Below, piece by piece: positions 22,637 to 35,157 of a stretch of DNA of 64,000 bases. The stretch is from Hygrocybe punicea (lineage: Eukaryota > Basidiomycota > Agaricomycetes > Agaricales > Hygrophoraceae), in contig OY744465.1 in NCBI GenBank assembly GCA_963556145.1, positions 1,550,001 to 1,614,000 on the forward strand. The letters run 5' to 3'. Position 1 is the first letter of the stretch; every line of letters starts with the position of its first letter. The position numbers were made by a program, and so were the translations under genes. The notes below the pieces were generated by a model. It was given only the letters and a program-made list of their open reading frames with translations, ran no database searches and had not been told where the DNA came from.

Positions 22637-24346
22637 ATGGTCGACTCTCGAGTAAAAAATCAGAAAGCAGTAAAAAATAGGCCTGTGGGTCGACCTCCAA
22701 AGAAGAAACCCGCTGGAGCTAGTACCGACCACAGGCAAGATTTGAGCCAAAGAAAAAATGGTTCGACAGATCATGTCAACATGCAGAGTAACCCTACAAG
22801 TCGCCCAAAGCCTCATCCCACATACAGGCCAAAGCCTACTGGAGAAACTGCAGAGGTGGGCCGTAATATCATGGGAACATCAGATGAGGCGGCAGCGGAG
22901 ATGCTACTTGGGCTGACAGCATCACAAAACACATGAGTGGGTCAAAAAAGGTCTCAGAGTGGTGAAGTTTGGACAAAAGAAGATACACCGTCTGTGTCTG
23001 AGCCTGTGGATGACGATGTCATTGATGAAGACCAATTGGACTCGGATGCACTATATGAAGAAGCAGTCGAAAATGACTATGGTCAGTACTACACCAACAA
23101 AAGATGTCAAGTAGGACTCATTTGTCCACCAGATATCAGTTATCTCTCCAATAAATCTGAACCTACCATCCAGATTCCACTCGATATTCCGATTTATGGT
23201 GCGCTGGACCGATTGGAGATCTCCTCAGACATCTCCTGGGCAGATTTTCGCCTAGCTGTTGCAAATAAGATGGAGATTGCAGAATATAAGCTTGATATTG
23301 CATATAAGCTGTCAATTGATGGGAAAGGTGAATTACCACGTCATCTGGGCTCTGCTGCTCATTTACTCCAACTCATTGATATGGCAACTCAGCATATTGA
23401 AGGGAAGATCAAGAGCCACTTGAAGAAACCATTTGCTCTTGTCATCATCAATAAAATGCTGTCCAAAACTGGCACTAAGGCTGGCGGTGCAAAGGGGAAG
23501 CCGGTAAGTCTCTTTGCAAATGATTTGCAATCACAAGGGTTGATTTATTTCCCCTGGCGACTGCATGCATCCAGTAAGGAGACAGAACCAGAGCCGCAAG
23601 CTACAGATGTTGGACAAAACATGAACACCGGAAAGTACATCACGGCATTGGAGCTGAAATATGCATGCGAATAGCATCAAAAGAAATATTGCTGGGTGAA
23701 ACAAAATGGCGAGCATCATCACATGGTTCAGGCCAAGATCACACAATGGGCACTCATGATGGTAAGCAGATTCTCTTGCCATTGTATTGCATATAACTTA
23801 TTTAAATATGTACAGAGTCTCAAACAAGCCAACTTTGACAAGCCTCCACCTGGGCTCAAACTTGAAGATGTCCCACCCCCAACTCGTCAACCAAAGCCAA
23901 AGCCTGCAGTAGCTGAACCGGATCAGCCGAATCTGAATGCTGCTCAATTGATGCCAGCTCTTCAAGCTCCCAATGTGTTTCCAAGTTCATATCCATATAA
24001 CCCCCACCCAGTGCAATACTATGCTCCAATCCCCACCAGAGAACCTGTTTTTGGAGGCAGACCGCTGCCTGATTCCCCAGCCCCGACTTCCAGGAATCCA
24101 ACAATATTTCCAGCTATCAAGGACTGGCTTCACACTCTCGATGATGGCCCTCATGGTGTCGATGGTCACAATTTCTCGCAGTATGCTGTCAACTTCAATG
24201 AAAATCAGATTTTCTGCATTTCAGAAATCTCCGACATTCAAACATTCACGCGACTGGACCTTCTTTCCATTTGTCCCAGAATGAGACTTGGGACCGCAAA
24301 TGTACTTTTGCAATATGCCTGGGATGATGTGAAGGCTATTCAATGA
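22637..24346 (+). pseudogene. AT-hook / SAM-like accessory protein of Tc1 element
   Basis: Exon 1 is 22637-23761 and exon 2 is 23816-24346; they join in phase 0 with a GTAAGC donor and a TACAG acceptor. The joined frame is about 551 codons with two internal stops: TGA at 22934 and TAG at 23672. In both cases sensible sequence continues in frame, and both fit C-to-T changes. The N-terminus has an AT-hook (RPVGRPPKKKP) for minor-groove DNA binding. The middle is acidic then helical (ISWADFRLAVANKM). A Pro-rich stretch follows, and the C-terminus (HNFSQYAVNF to LLQYAWDDVKAIQ) resembles a SAM-type helical domain, which usually mediates protein-protein contacts. It might recruit the transposase or act on chromatin; that is inference. 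It lies convergent to the transposase, inside the inverted repeats. Confidence 0.6.
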
Positions 24347-24472
24347 ATGCAGGGAATGGGACGAAGGGATTTTGAGCAGGTATATATGATGTGAATGATC
24401 TTTTAGATTTTTTTCTTCTTGGCGGTGGAATTCAACTTCCCACTTAGATAACAATTGATTCAACTCATGTTA

Positions 24473-25651
24473 TCAGATGTAATTACAATGACGGTACCAG
24501 CCAAATGCATCGCATGGAGTAATTGAGTACACAGCATCACTAAGAATGAGATAAATACCTGTCAGATCATCAGATCCAAAACCAGAAAGAAACTCATATT
24601 GGTTACGGCGGAGATGAGCTTTGACAGCGGAGAAAGCTAATTCGATTGGATTGTAGTCCGGAGAGTAGGGGGGTAGGTATTCACACCGCATTCCTCTGCA
24701 ACAAAGCTGTAAAACACAATATACTATACCTAAAAAGAAACATACTGATCATGGATCATTTCTCAAATGAGTGGTGACTGGTGTATATGTGCATTGTCCA
24801 TCACAATGACAGAATTCGGACACAGAAAGGGGTTCATTCATGTAAGTAGTCCATCAATGAATTGTATGAATTTTAGCTTCGTGAATGAACCTGGCGTGAT
24901 TTCAAGGGAAAGAATCCCATCAAGGGATAGCGCAGGTAGAATTGAATAACTGGCACAATGTAAATAGCATGTATGAAAGCTATGGAGAAGACTCATTGTT
25001 GACCATGGATAAAAAAAGCTTTTCGATATGCTCGTTTACCCTTGCATGCCCATCCTTGACCTCAACCCATCCAGCGATCAGTAGAACTTTCATCTATGAA
25101 AACCAGTTGCTCTGGAGCATAATTTAGGCCCATGTGAGCAACAAAATTAGCTCGCTGTTCAAGGTTTCACTCAATTGCGATACGTGTTGTCTACAACATT
25201 CTATGAGTAAAAAAAAGGGTGTAGACAGCACACTCACAGTTTTAAGTGTATATCCTGATCGTTCCAAGGCCCTCCAAACTGATGACAATGACACTTCGAC
25301 ATGGCAGGTGTTGGACAAGCCTTATTGAAGCTTGCTGAGGTAGGTGTCACAATTGCGAGCAAGGCATGAATGTAGATACTATATAATGTTGTCAGTGGTC
25401 TGGAAATCTGTATGACAGTGAAAAGGCACCTCGACATCATCCAGCATGAGTGCTCGTGGCCTTCCTTTGTTCTGAAACATGTCAATTTGGCGGAAAGGGT
25501 GCCCAGTCATCTTGATTGCTGCTTGGATCTGCTGAATTTGACGTTTGCTGATTCCAGTGAATGCCATTATCTCGGAAATGTCGATTTTGGCTGCTAGCAT
25601 TCGGGAGACAATGAGACACAGGTCCTGCGAGGTTTTTCGACCTTGAGGCAT
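24473..25651 (-). pseudogene. Tc1/mariner (IS630-type) transposase
   Basis: The N-terminal exon (25651 down to about 25430) is a helix-turn-helix segment (ISEIMAFTGISKRQIQQIQA), followed by a GT-AG intron. The next exon has YLHSCLARN, with a TAA replacing a sense codon shortly after, then VSLSSVWRALERSGYT. The first catalytic Asp lies in QLVFIDESST (near 25090), the second in SVIVMDNAHIH (near 24800), and the Glu in LPPYSPDYNPIELAFSAVK (near 24630). This is the DDE order of the DDE_3 family. Several further stops and shifts between 25070 and 24700 make it non-functional. It ends at 24473, 126 bp from the convergent accessory gene. Confidence 0.85.
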
Positions 25652-25799
25652 CTTGATCTTGGTTGATCAATGATAACTGTGATATCTCGTGATTACCAGA
25701 TCAGGTTGATAATGCTGCACATTGTCGACATCTCCACAGGCAAGCCAGCATTATGAGAAATTATTCTATACATGAAATCCACAAGCCACCATGAATGAA

Positions 25800-26048
25800 C
25801 CTCTGGTGATGGTTGTAAAATTCAAAAGCTCAAGACTATGACCAGATAACGGAAAATTGTATTTCACAGTAAAATCACTTTGAAATTACCACCAGCAGGT
25901 CGGAAATAATTTTTAGAATGATGATTGTCAAGACAGAAAGGGGCTCCGAGCCCTCGTTGTTGAGATAAAATTCAAAAGCTCTGGGAGGTGATTTTGCACG
26001 CACTATATTAGGTAATTGCCGCCATGCCAACATATATGCAAACAGCTA
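25800..26048 (-). repeat. right terminal inverted repeat
   Basis: Reverse complement of the left arm at 22204-22445. It begins on the minus strand with GCTGTTTGCATATATGTTGG. Confidence 0.8.
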
Positions 26049-26440
26049 TAAGTAATAGTGAGGTTATATATATTCCTATAGAGAATTGAGCAATATTAAA
26101 TAGAAAAGCACAATATTCTAAATGGGGTAATTTCTGGTTTTGCCATAGATTGTCATTAGGGATAAGTAACTCCTGTAATGGCTGATAGCTGATAGTAAAG
26201 GTAAGATATTGTGCATTGTCAAAATAATAATTGTGTAATTTTGCTATTCCCTGAGCTTTTAATAATTGCATTCAAATTATATTACATGGTACATTTATGT
26301 TCAGTACAGATTGAAATATTTTGATTATTTTATATATATGGCAGTTTCTGAATAAATATTGGCTTGAGCTGCTGTGAGCTCTGTCAATGCTGTCAACATT
26401 AAATACATGCAGGCAGAGTGAGATGTGGTGCAATCCATTG
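26049..26440. other. AT-rich intergenic stretch
   Basis: No coding signal, repeat or RNA gene is visible. Short open frames here have no splice or composition support. Confidence 0.5.
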
Positions 26441-26449
26441 CACTGACAT

Positions 26450-27610
26450 GGGCCCACATTGCAGCAAAAGCTGGACCCTGGTCAAGTCAATGCTGCAGTG
26501 GGAGCTGGGCCAGGGTCAACCGAATTCTGCAGCAAGAGCAGGGCCATGTCAACGCAATATTGGAGCAATAGCCAGACCCTCATGTACCCAATCCTGCTAC
26601 ATCGGTGGGTCTGCAATCAATGCAATGCTAGAGGACAGGCCGGACGCCAGTCAACCTACCCTACAGCAAGTGCTGGACCTGAGTAAAGCAAGTGCTGCAG
26701 CAATGGCTGGACCCGATTCAACCCAAGCCCCACAGCAAGTGCTCGATCCAGGTCAACCTGGTGCTGCAGCAATATCTAGACCTGGGTCAACCCAGTGCTG
26801 CAGCAAGAGCTGGATCCTGGTCAACCCAACTACAGCAATAGCTGGACCCCGGTCAACCCAAGCCCTGCAGCAAGCGCTGGACCCAGGTCAACCCAAGCCT
26901 GCAGCAATAGCTGGACCCCAGTCAACCCAAGCCCCACAGCAAGCGCTGGACCCAGGTCAACCCGGTGTTGCAGCAATATCTAGACCTGGGTCAACCCAGT
27001 GCTGCAGCAATAGCTGGATCCTGGTCAACCCAAGCCTACAGCAATAGCTGGACCCCAGTCAACCCAAGCCCTGCAGTAAGTGCTGGATCCAGGTGAACCT
27101 GGTGCTGCAGCAATATCTATACCTGGGTCAACCCAGTGCTGCAGCAATAGCTGGATTCTGGTCAACCCAATGCCTGCAGCGAGCACTGGATCGGGGTCAA
27201 CCCAAGTCCCACCGCAAGTGCTGGACCCAGGTCAACCCAGTGCTGCAGCAATATCTGGACCTGGGTCGACCCAGTGCTGCAGCAACAGCTGGACCCTGGT
27301 CAACCCAGTGTGGAAGCAATAGCTGAACCCTGGTCAACCCAGTGCTGCAGCAATAGCTGAAACCTGGTCAACCCAGTGCTGCAGCAATACCTGGACCCCA
27401 GCCACCCTACCCTGCAGGAAGTGCTGGGCCTGGGTCAACTCAGTGCTGCAGCAACAGCTGGACCCAGGTCAACCCAAGCCTGCAGCAAGAGCTGGTCCAT
27501 GGTCAACCCAGTGCTGCAGCAATTGCTGCAGCCAGGTCAACCCACATTGCTTGAACAACTGGACCTGGGTCAACCCAACCAATCCAGAATAGCTGTCCTG
27601 GGTTAACCTA
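26450..27610. repeat. 34-bp minisatellite
   Basis: About 34 diverged head-to-tail copies of a 34-bp unit contain GTCAACCCAGTGCTGCAGCA and a CTGGACC block. Because 34 is not a multiple of three, open frames appear in several frames without being genes. Degenerate copies continue to about 27780. Confidence 0.9.
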
Positions 27611-27859
27611 CCCCATAGCAGAGCTGACACTGGGTTGACCCACCCAGCCACCCTTGACCAGCAAGAGCTGTACCTGGGTCAACCTACCACCCCACATTTC
27701 CCCAGCAAGAGCTGTCTTTTGGGTTAACCTACCCCCCCAGCAAGCAACTGGGCTATGTGTACCTACCTTTTGCAACTATATCTGCGATTGGGTTAACCAA
27801 AACGACTGGGTCTACTGCCTAAAAGCCGCATGTGCCCCAGACACAATAGGGCCAAAATC

Positions 27860-28830
27860 ATGATTTTCCTGAGAATACACGACTGAAATCTGGCCGGGAC
27901 CATCTGGAAGCACTTTGTCAAGCGTATAACACTCATAGCATGCTCGTGTCTGGCTGCAGCGTAATCCCGGAGGACCTTGTCATCATCGTCATGTGACTTG
28001 GCTAGTTTGAGATGCTGTGCCAAGACAGCAGCAAGGCTGATAGCATTGTGGATGCCTAGGTTCATACCTTGTTGGCCAGTGGGTGAATGAACGTGTGTGG
28101 CACTTTGATCATCAGTCACCAAACCAGTATCACCTCTGAACCGAATGAAGAAGTGTTCAGTGATGGTGGCATGGGATTTGTACTGCGTCGACCAAATAGT
28201 CTGCAATACTTGAATCGGATTGGGATTTATGGAAGGATCCGAAGATAAATGGCTTGGACCATATTTATTCAATGCAGATTGGACATAGGGTGTCGGTGGA
28301 GAGTGGGGACTCGGAGGGAACATTGCAGATAAAATGATACACCAGTGTGTCTGGAGATCATTCGAGTGCCTCAGGGGAAGGACCGGACACCGCTTCCGAA
28401 GGCAATGGGATGAGAAGGCTGAAGCTGTGTGGGCTGGCAAAGCCTGAAAGCTCTTACATTGGCAGAGGATCTGGAGGAGAAGAAAAAGTAATATCCGCAA
28501 GAACAAGTTGCCAATGAAAAATTTAGTAGTTCAGTCATGACCTGTCCAAGTCCGCTGACACTTTCTGACAAGAGAACTTCCAGGAGGATATGGCATTTGC
28601 ATGAAGCCCAAGAAGTGCGTCAGAGTGGTCCCTCTAGGAAGGTGTGCCAGCTGGAATGGCCATGAGGAACATGTAGTAGGAGTTCGAGTGGCTTGACAGT
28701 AATATGATGTGATCTCCGAGTCAGCCTTCCCGCTGGGCCATGGCTCCATAAAAACTGAACTTTTTTTGAGTCTGTTACAGCTGAATCCAGATCAATAGGC
28801 CGCCCATAAAAAAGTATCACATTCGGAATA
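27860..28830 (-). pseudogene. FAD-dependent aromatic monooxygenase fragment
   Basis: The minus strand has the second FAD-binding motif of PheA/TfdB-type flavin monooxygenases in a damaged form: THVHSPTGQQGMNLGIHNAI, followed by SLAAVLAQHLKLAKS and YAAARHEHAMSVI (about 28130-27930). Upstream, near 28740, SHGPAG may be what remains of the first Gly-rich FAD motif. The intervening region is shifted and contains stops. Functional relatives hydroxylate phenolic substrates using NADPH and O2. The DG/GD motif region before HVHSP carries an extra segment, so this copy is dead. It is the only recognisable metabolic gene in the window and ends next to the minisatellite. Confidence 0.6.
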
Positions 28831-29107
28831 TGACTTTTTTGGCACTCTGAGTCTGAAATATTGTCAAAATTTTAGTACTCAGCACTGAAAAATGTGGACT
28901 CCGAATACAAGTTTTTTTTTGGTTGCCTATCTATCTGAATTCAGCTGTAAGCCACTTTGTATAAGGTCCTTGCAAACAACCTTGTTCCCCCTGAGTAAGT
29001 CTCTTGTGTCTTTTAACAATTAGTCTCATCTTTTCTTGACAGACTTCAGTTGTCTTCTTTGATCATTTACTGTCACATTTCCCATCAAATATATATCTTT
29101 TCACCTA

Positions 29108-30655
29108 TTATGTATCAAGATGGTGAACAAGGTCAAGAACAAACACAGACTCAAGAAACCAATGAAAGCTTCAACGAATCCTTCAACGAACAATATAATA
29201 TCACCCTGGCCATCAGATCAAAATGTCTTGCAGTCACGAAGGCTTACAGACAAGGAGAACATCAGGAAAAGCTTGTTTTACTTAGGGTCTTAATCTGTCT
29301 GAAACTAGAAATCAAGACTCAAATAAGACAGAATAAGTCTATCCTGTTTCTTAGTCTGTCTTATACTGTCTTGAAACTAAAATTAAGATGCCTAAGACTG
29401 ATTAAGTAATGACCACTTTTCCTGATGAAATCGACAAGGTCACAGCAATCTTGGACCTCACGTTGGCAATCCCGGTTCAACCAAATGACAACTCATCTTT
29501 TAGACGAGCATTCGGAGCATACTGCAAATTCCTTGACAGCTATGACAACTATCATGCTGGAGGAGCTACATGAGGCACCGCAACAAACCCCTTGGCTCAT
29601 GTCAATGCTGAAACTGGGATTCTGCCAGAAGACCTCTATGAACAGCCAGCACATGAATGGCTCACTCTTGATAAATGACAACAACGCAAATGTTCAATCA
29701 GTCCAGCCTCCAACAATGAAGACAAATCAACTCACCCTCATAAACAGCACGTCAACATCAGTATTTTACCATGGGTTGTCCATCAATCAGACCATCCAAC
29801 GTTGTTGTCCTTGTCTCTCCGAAAGACCCTTACGGCCCTTGACAATTTCGGCCAAGACATCAAGTTCACAGTGTCTTCAATCATCAACACACCTGATTGT
29901 CCCCAATTCCCTCAGTCTGAATGGACAAACCTTGTCTCCAGTCAAGCCATCACGCTCAACCATGTTTTATCAGGCCTCTTTGCTGTTGTCCAATCCCCCA
30001 AGAAAAAGGAAGTTGTTGGACACATTGAAATTTCAACCGGCATCACCACACCCGCCAAAATGGTGACAACACATGGTGAGTGGATCACCGCTTGGGAACC
30101 CACTGTTGAAGCCACAATCTTTGTATTCCCTCACCGTGAATATGAGCTCAAGCAATATGGACGATATATCGCTGGGCTCTTCACAGCACTCTCTGTTGAA
30201 CAGCACTCGAATTATCAGCTTTGACAAAGGAATCCGCATCCGAACTTCTCAATGACCCAATATTGAGCTTACCAATCACCACGAGTTTACAGACTTACAA
30301 ATACACTGGATTCAAACCTGGGACCATAACAGCCGCAAACCTGAACAACATGGAGTTAGTTGTCGACAAGAGCCTTGCAGATGATGGAACGATGGTAAAT
30401 GTCCCAACTCTCACAGTCAATGTAACTACTTACACGTCTGTGCCAAATGCTGCTCCACCAGACACGTCAGTTCAGAATGCACCTCTAAACAGGCTTGATC
30501 TGTGGTCCAGACAACCCCGATATGCTCGAGATCTGATATGGGATGATGAATCAAATCCACGTATCTCCACTGCTTTTGCTACTGTCACAGAAAAACTGGT
30601 TGCCAACGTCCCTACAAATGAATTAAACAATCATGCTGCACTTGACACCATCTGA
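29108..30655 (+). pseudogene. DIRS ORF1 region
   Basis: A start at 29108 opens a Gln/Thr/Glu-rich segment (GQEQTQTQETNESFNESFN) followed by a helical stretch (AIRSKCLAVTKAYRQGE). Several frames then alternate through 29400-30655 (for example FGAYCKFLDSYDN and VEATIFVFPHREYELKQYGR), so frameshifts have accumulated. The last part leads in frame, across TGA 30653-30655, into the reverse transcriptase. A nucleic-acid-binding, gag-like role is assumed from position only. Confidence 0.5.
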
Positions 30656-31392
30656 CAACACCCAGACCTCTTCACCATTGTCACTCCAATCAATGTTGAT
30701 GTTTTTGAAAAATATTTGCAGTCCCACCCAAACCAACCTTCTGTCCGTTCCATCTGCCATTCTCTTCATGAAGGCTTTTGGCTGTGTGCTAAAACTGATG
30801 ATCCTTCTTATCCTATGACTTGGGACAACTTGTTCTGGCTGATTCATGATCCTGCCCACAAAGCCCTCTTGCTGGAACAACGCGACATTGAGGTCACTCT
30901 AGGTCGATTTTTACCTTCCTTCAGTGCTGACTTACTGCCAGGCATGTACAGTATGCCCTTGGGTGTTGTTCCCAAGCCTTGTTCGTCCAAACTATGCATG
31001 GTTGTCGACCAAAGCGCCGAACCTTTTTCTCAAAACTTGATGATTCCCTGCACTGATCGTTATGTGCTGATGGATAACATGCACCACCTAGGTATGGCCC
31101 TCCACCGCGTTCAGACGAGATATCCGATAGACTGTTGGTTGTTTGGAAATCTGACGTTTCCCATGCATATCGTATCATTCCTGTACACCCCTTGTGGCAA
31201 ATTCAACAGGTCATCACGATTGATAGGCTTCGCCATGTCAACCGATGTAACCACTTTGGTAATGGGGCAGACAGATGCGTTTTTGCTTGCTTCACATCCC
31301 TCGTAACCTGGATTGCAGTTGTACTCGCCCTCATTACTGACCTTTTTACATATGTTGACGACAATTTTTCATGGGATTTCGAGAGCTCTTTA
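30656..31392 (+). pseudogene. DIRS reverse transcriptase, first part
   Basis: Family phrases are LHEGFWLCAKTDDPSYP, LLPGMYSMPLGVVPKP and CMVVDQSAEPFSQNLMIP, then SDVSHAYRI after a one-base shift near 31110-31135. The catalytic box is TYVDDNFSWDF (about 31350), the YxDD site. The frame breaks at 31392, where the KDZ-type element begins, and RT sequence resumes after 37100. Confidence 0.85.
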
Positions 31393-32281
31393 CACTCTAC
31401 CACATGTTCCTACCTTGTCTCTAGGGACTCCCTAGGGATTTTATCCCAGCCATTTTTACTAAAAATGCTGTCCCTAGGTATTGTGTCCCTAGGGACTCCC
31501 TAGGGACTCCCTAGGAATAGCAGGGACAATCCAAGGTCAGCCCTGTTAGAATTCCAAGTCAACCTATTTTAGTTATTATTATTATTATTATAACTAATAA
31601 TTCTAAAGGGGGTTGGCGCCCCAAATGAAGTAATGAATTTTCGGTGCTTTATATACCTTTGTTTGGCACATGGACCAATTTTGGTAACGTATCAACAAAA
31701 CACGTCAACAAACCGCGTCAGAAAGTCACGTGTCGTTCAACAAACAATGACACTTTCACCGGTGAACCAGCAACAAAAATGCCAAGAACCACGAGAGGTG
31801 GCCGGGCACGGGTACGATTATCTGCACGCCTCGGTAAGTTTTTATTATTATTATTGTTATCTACAGACTATTTGCAATACCAGGCCCACCCACACTGACT
31901 CCGGCCTAATACACGGCGGAACAAGGATGGTGAGGACAAGAACGGCAAACAACGAACGATGCATGAAGACAACGGCAAGGATGGCAAAGATCAACGAGAG
32001 TCGCACTCGGCGTGGGTGAACCACCCATGCCCTTCTGTGAGTTTTTTGTTTATATGATATTATTATCTACTAACTACTCCTAGCGCAGGCCAGAAAGATG
32101 ACAGGACTGCATCCGCAAGCACGGAAATGGGGCCAAGGTGGACGACAGGGACAAGCAAGGCGACGGGAACGGTAACGAAGAAAGGATGCAGCAGGGAGTG
32201 GTGCACCCACCCTCGCTGCCTAGGCAAGTTTTTTCCTGTCTTTTATTTACTAACTCACCCCACACTTACAGGCCAAGCCAC

Positions 32282-32812
32282 GGTGAGGCACAAGGGGGCA
32301 CCCAGGCAGTGGCGTCACGGCAGCAGCAGCAGCAACGGTGACAATGGCAGCAGCAACAGCAGCAGCAACGGCAGCAACAATGGCAACGGCGGCAGCAACA
32401 GCAGCAGCAGCAGCAGCAGCAATGGCCATGGCCACAGCAACAGCAACGACGGCAACAGCAGCAGCACCACGGCAGCAACAACGGCGGCAACAGCAGCAGC
32501 AGCAACAATGCCAACGGCCGCAGCAACAGCAGCAACAGGGACGCTGCAGCAGCAGCAACAGCAGCAGCGGTGAGTATTGTCCCTCCTCCTCCTCCTCCTC
32601 CCTTCCATTCACCCTCCCCCTCCCTCTTTCTTCCCCCCCCCCCCTTCTTTCCCTCTACTCTTGACCCCTCTTCCCTGTCCCCTAATTCTCTCTCTCCCCT
32701 TCCTCCTCCCTCTGTTGGCTAACTCCACCTCTCTTCCCTTCCCTTTATGTCCTTCCATTTTCACTCCCTTCCACTCCCCCCTTTTCCTCTGCCTCTTTAT
32801 TACATTAATGTA
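32282..32812 (+). repeat. CAG/CAA-rich low-complexity exon and pyrimidine tract
   Basis: A CAG/CAA/GGC trinucleotide-rich block (32320-32570) reads as Gln, Ser/Asn or Ala runs depending on frame. It ends at a GTGAGT donor-like hexamer, followed by about 230 nt of pyrimidines. Upstream, short splice-bounded exons starting near 31779 (MPRTTRGGRARVRL) run into it. Long minus-strand frames here are shadows of the repeat. Confidence 0.6.
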
Positions 32813-33329
32813 GTTATGACCTGTAAATAGCATTTAATTTTATTTGTTATCACATTTTGGAGACACACAGGAGGTGGATGAGGAATTTTTGTGATCAAAT
32901 AATATGCAGATATCTAATCACATTTTAAAACTATTTGTGTTGTTATCTCACTTGTGAACATATTGCAGAAAATAATATTATCTAAAAGTGGTATTCATAC
33001 AGAAAATAGTGCATACAGAAATTACAATTATTTAGGCCTTTATTGTTTTCATTATTGTCAGGGGACACTCTCAGTTTATATTTTATACTCTACCAATGCT
33101 CTATATTAGTTTACTTAGTTTACTTAGTTTACTCTTACTCTCCTAGAATACAAACACCAGAATGTAGTCAGTATAATAAGTCACATGCACGCGCGGCAGC
33201 ATTTCCCAAAGCGGCACGCTTATATACATATTTCCCACGACTGCGGGTTTCCTTTACCTCTTTCACATTGGAAACCCTGCAGGTTAGTACAAGTTCTCTC
33301 CTCCATAGTTACAATGTATAATAGGTAGT

Positions 33330-34400
33330 AATATTAATACCTTTGGAAACCCTGCAGTGAGTGACACCCCACGTGAACCCACAGTCACCCTTACAATTAT
33401 TATGAACATGTATTCAGAAAATAGAAAATGACTCAAATATTTAGGATTTCTAGACCAATATCTATGGCTTTTATTGTGAGGGCAGAATTGTAGACTATTT
33501 GGTTGCCAGATAATCAGGACCTGGCTTGTGCCTGAATTATCTCGAGATCAGAAGATCTGCCTGACAATAAGATCCACAGATATCCAGCCAGAAATCCTAT
33601 ATATTTGGGTCTTTTTCTTTTTCTGAATACATGTACACAATAATGAAAACAATAAAGCAAATAGTTTGAAAATGTGACTGGATATTTGCACATTATTTTA
33701 TCACAAAAAATACTTGTCTGTCTCCTGTGACAGGCGGTTTGGAGTTCATCTGTTTTCAATCATCCTTAAGCACCTAGTGAATAGACTTTCAATTTTTTGT
33801 GAGCAGATATTCAGTGACATTTTGAAACTATTTATGTGAAAATATCCCAGAGAAGAATTATTTCAAAGACAGGGTGCAAAGAGGATGAACACTGGCAAGA
33901 ATCAAGAAATATGGAGAAGAGTGATGATGAAGAAGCTGGTATTGATATTGATAGAGAATGGATATGCATTGTTAATATAATTGTTTCATATTGTAATAGT
34001 ATCAAGAATTAACTAATAAATAAATCTTTGAGTTTACAGGTATGAATAGTGAATGACACAATAAACTTATGGGTTTTGCTGCGGGCACAAGACTAGTACA
34101 GTAACACAAAAGACAACACAGAAACATGAATTGAGACAATGACAACTACATGACTGAAAACCACAACACAACAACAGCAGCAACAACAACAGCAACTAAA
34201 AAAGTCCAGACAAAGTCCAAGCAAAGTCCTAGCCAAGTCTGAGGACTAATCTGACTCCCAGGAGTCTGTCTGAGGTAAATGGTTAGAGAAGAGGAAAGAA
34301 GTCCATATAAAAATTTGTGGGGTACAATCCAAGTAACAAACCATATTGTGCTAGGGAGGGAGGGTCAGTGAACTTGATAGAATAATACAGTGAGTAATAA
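33330..34400. other. AT-rich interior of KDZ remnant
   Basis: No intact gene is present. Near 33925-33960 a short frame repeats the acidic tail of the KDZ protein (EEAGIDIDRE compared with EDYGIDIDRD at 35120-35150), so part of the transposase 3' end is duplicated here in decayed form. A CAACAA-rich patch lies at 34165-34200. Confidence 0.4.
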
Positions 34401-34414
34401 CTATCAGAAATAGA

Positions 34415-35157
34415 AATTGTGGATACAATACCTGGATACGGTGATGCTCAATGTCATATTCGAGACTGTAATAACCAAAAAGTTGCTGGGACAAAGGCTT
34501 GTGATATCCATCAAGAACAGTGGCATAACCATGTCACTTGTTATGGTCATCAAAGCATACTGGACATTTGTAGATTGTTAAGAAGATCAGAATCTCCAAC
34601 AAATATTTTGGGGTTTTTTGGAATCAGTGTATCTAAGATCATGACCAGACTACATATGTGTGGACAAAGCTTGCATGCTGCTCAGAACCAGTATTGCCAA
34701 TGGAAGCTGGAATATCTGGAAGGAAACTACCTGATTTATTGTGGATTCTTATCATCATGTCAACCACAGAACAGTGGACTATCTTTGTCATAAATGGTGC
34801 AATCCTGCTCCATTGAATGGATCTGCTCCAAATCTGGTTATTGTGGAACATGATAGGCAAGGAAGACCTTATTACAAATGTGCTTTTAATACCCAAGTGA
34901 GTAGATTTCTTTTTAACATGTATTGAAATTGATGATATTAATAGGCATGTGAGCAACTGAATGCATGGCTGGGTGGATTTGAACCTATTCTCAAAAGAAT
35001 GCTTCCTTGTAATTTTGACTGGTTTTTACTTGCAATGTTGTTTCTTCATACAGAACGTGTCATTGACAAGCAAGACTCAAAAGGTGCTCAGAAAAATGAA
35101 GATGAAGATGGAGATGAGGATGAGGACTATGGAATTGATATTGACAGAGATGACTGA
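34415..35157 (+). pseudogene. KDZ transposase C-terminal cysteine-cluster region
   Basis: The Cys/His cluster AQCHIRDCNNQKVAGTKACD, followed by IHQEQWHNHV, matches the CxC-type zinc cluster accompanying Kyakuja-Dileera-Zisupton transposases. Downstream come DSYHHVNHRTVDYLCHKWC and NPAPLNGSAPNLVIVEHD. Then, after a GTGAGT...TAATAG intron (about 34898-34944), comes ACEQLNAWLGGFEPILKRML, a characteristic KDZ C-terminal block. The tail is acidic (EDEDGDEDEDYGIDIDRDD) and ends in TGA at 35155. A one-base shift or missed splice lies near 34720. The DDE catalytic core is absent upstream. Confidence 0.75.

Larger units (their letters stand above)
22204..26048. mobile_element. Tc1/mariner-like element with accessory gene
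   Basis: Terminal inverted repeats of about 240 bp begin GCTGTTTGCATATATGTTGG on both sides, one base after 22204 and, on the reverse strand, one base before 26048. TA dinucleotides flank the element at 22202-22203 and 26049-26050, matching the TA target preference of Tc1/mariner. The 3.8 kb interior holds a plus-strand AT-hook/SAM-like gene (22637-24346) converging on a minus-strand DDE transposase (25651-24473). Both genes carry stops, so this copy is dead. Confidence 0.8.

Noticed and set aside
26418..27606. Multiple plus-strand frames rich in SNSWTPVNP-like repeats
   Set aside because: Produced by a 34-bp minisatellite cycling through all frames; no start context, splice sites or domain.
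32250..32612. Minus-strand poly-Ala/Cys/Leu frames
   Set aside because: Reverse reading of a CAG/CAA trinucleotide repeat, open in all frames because the repeat lacks stops.
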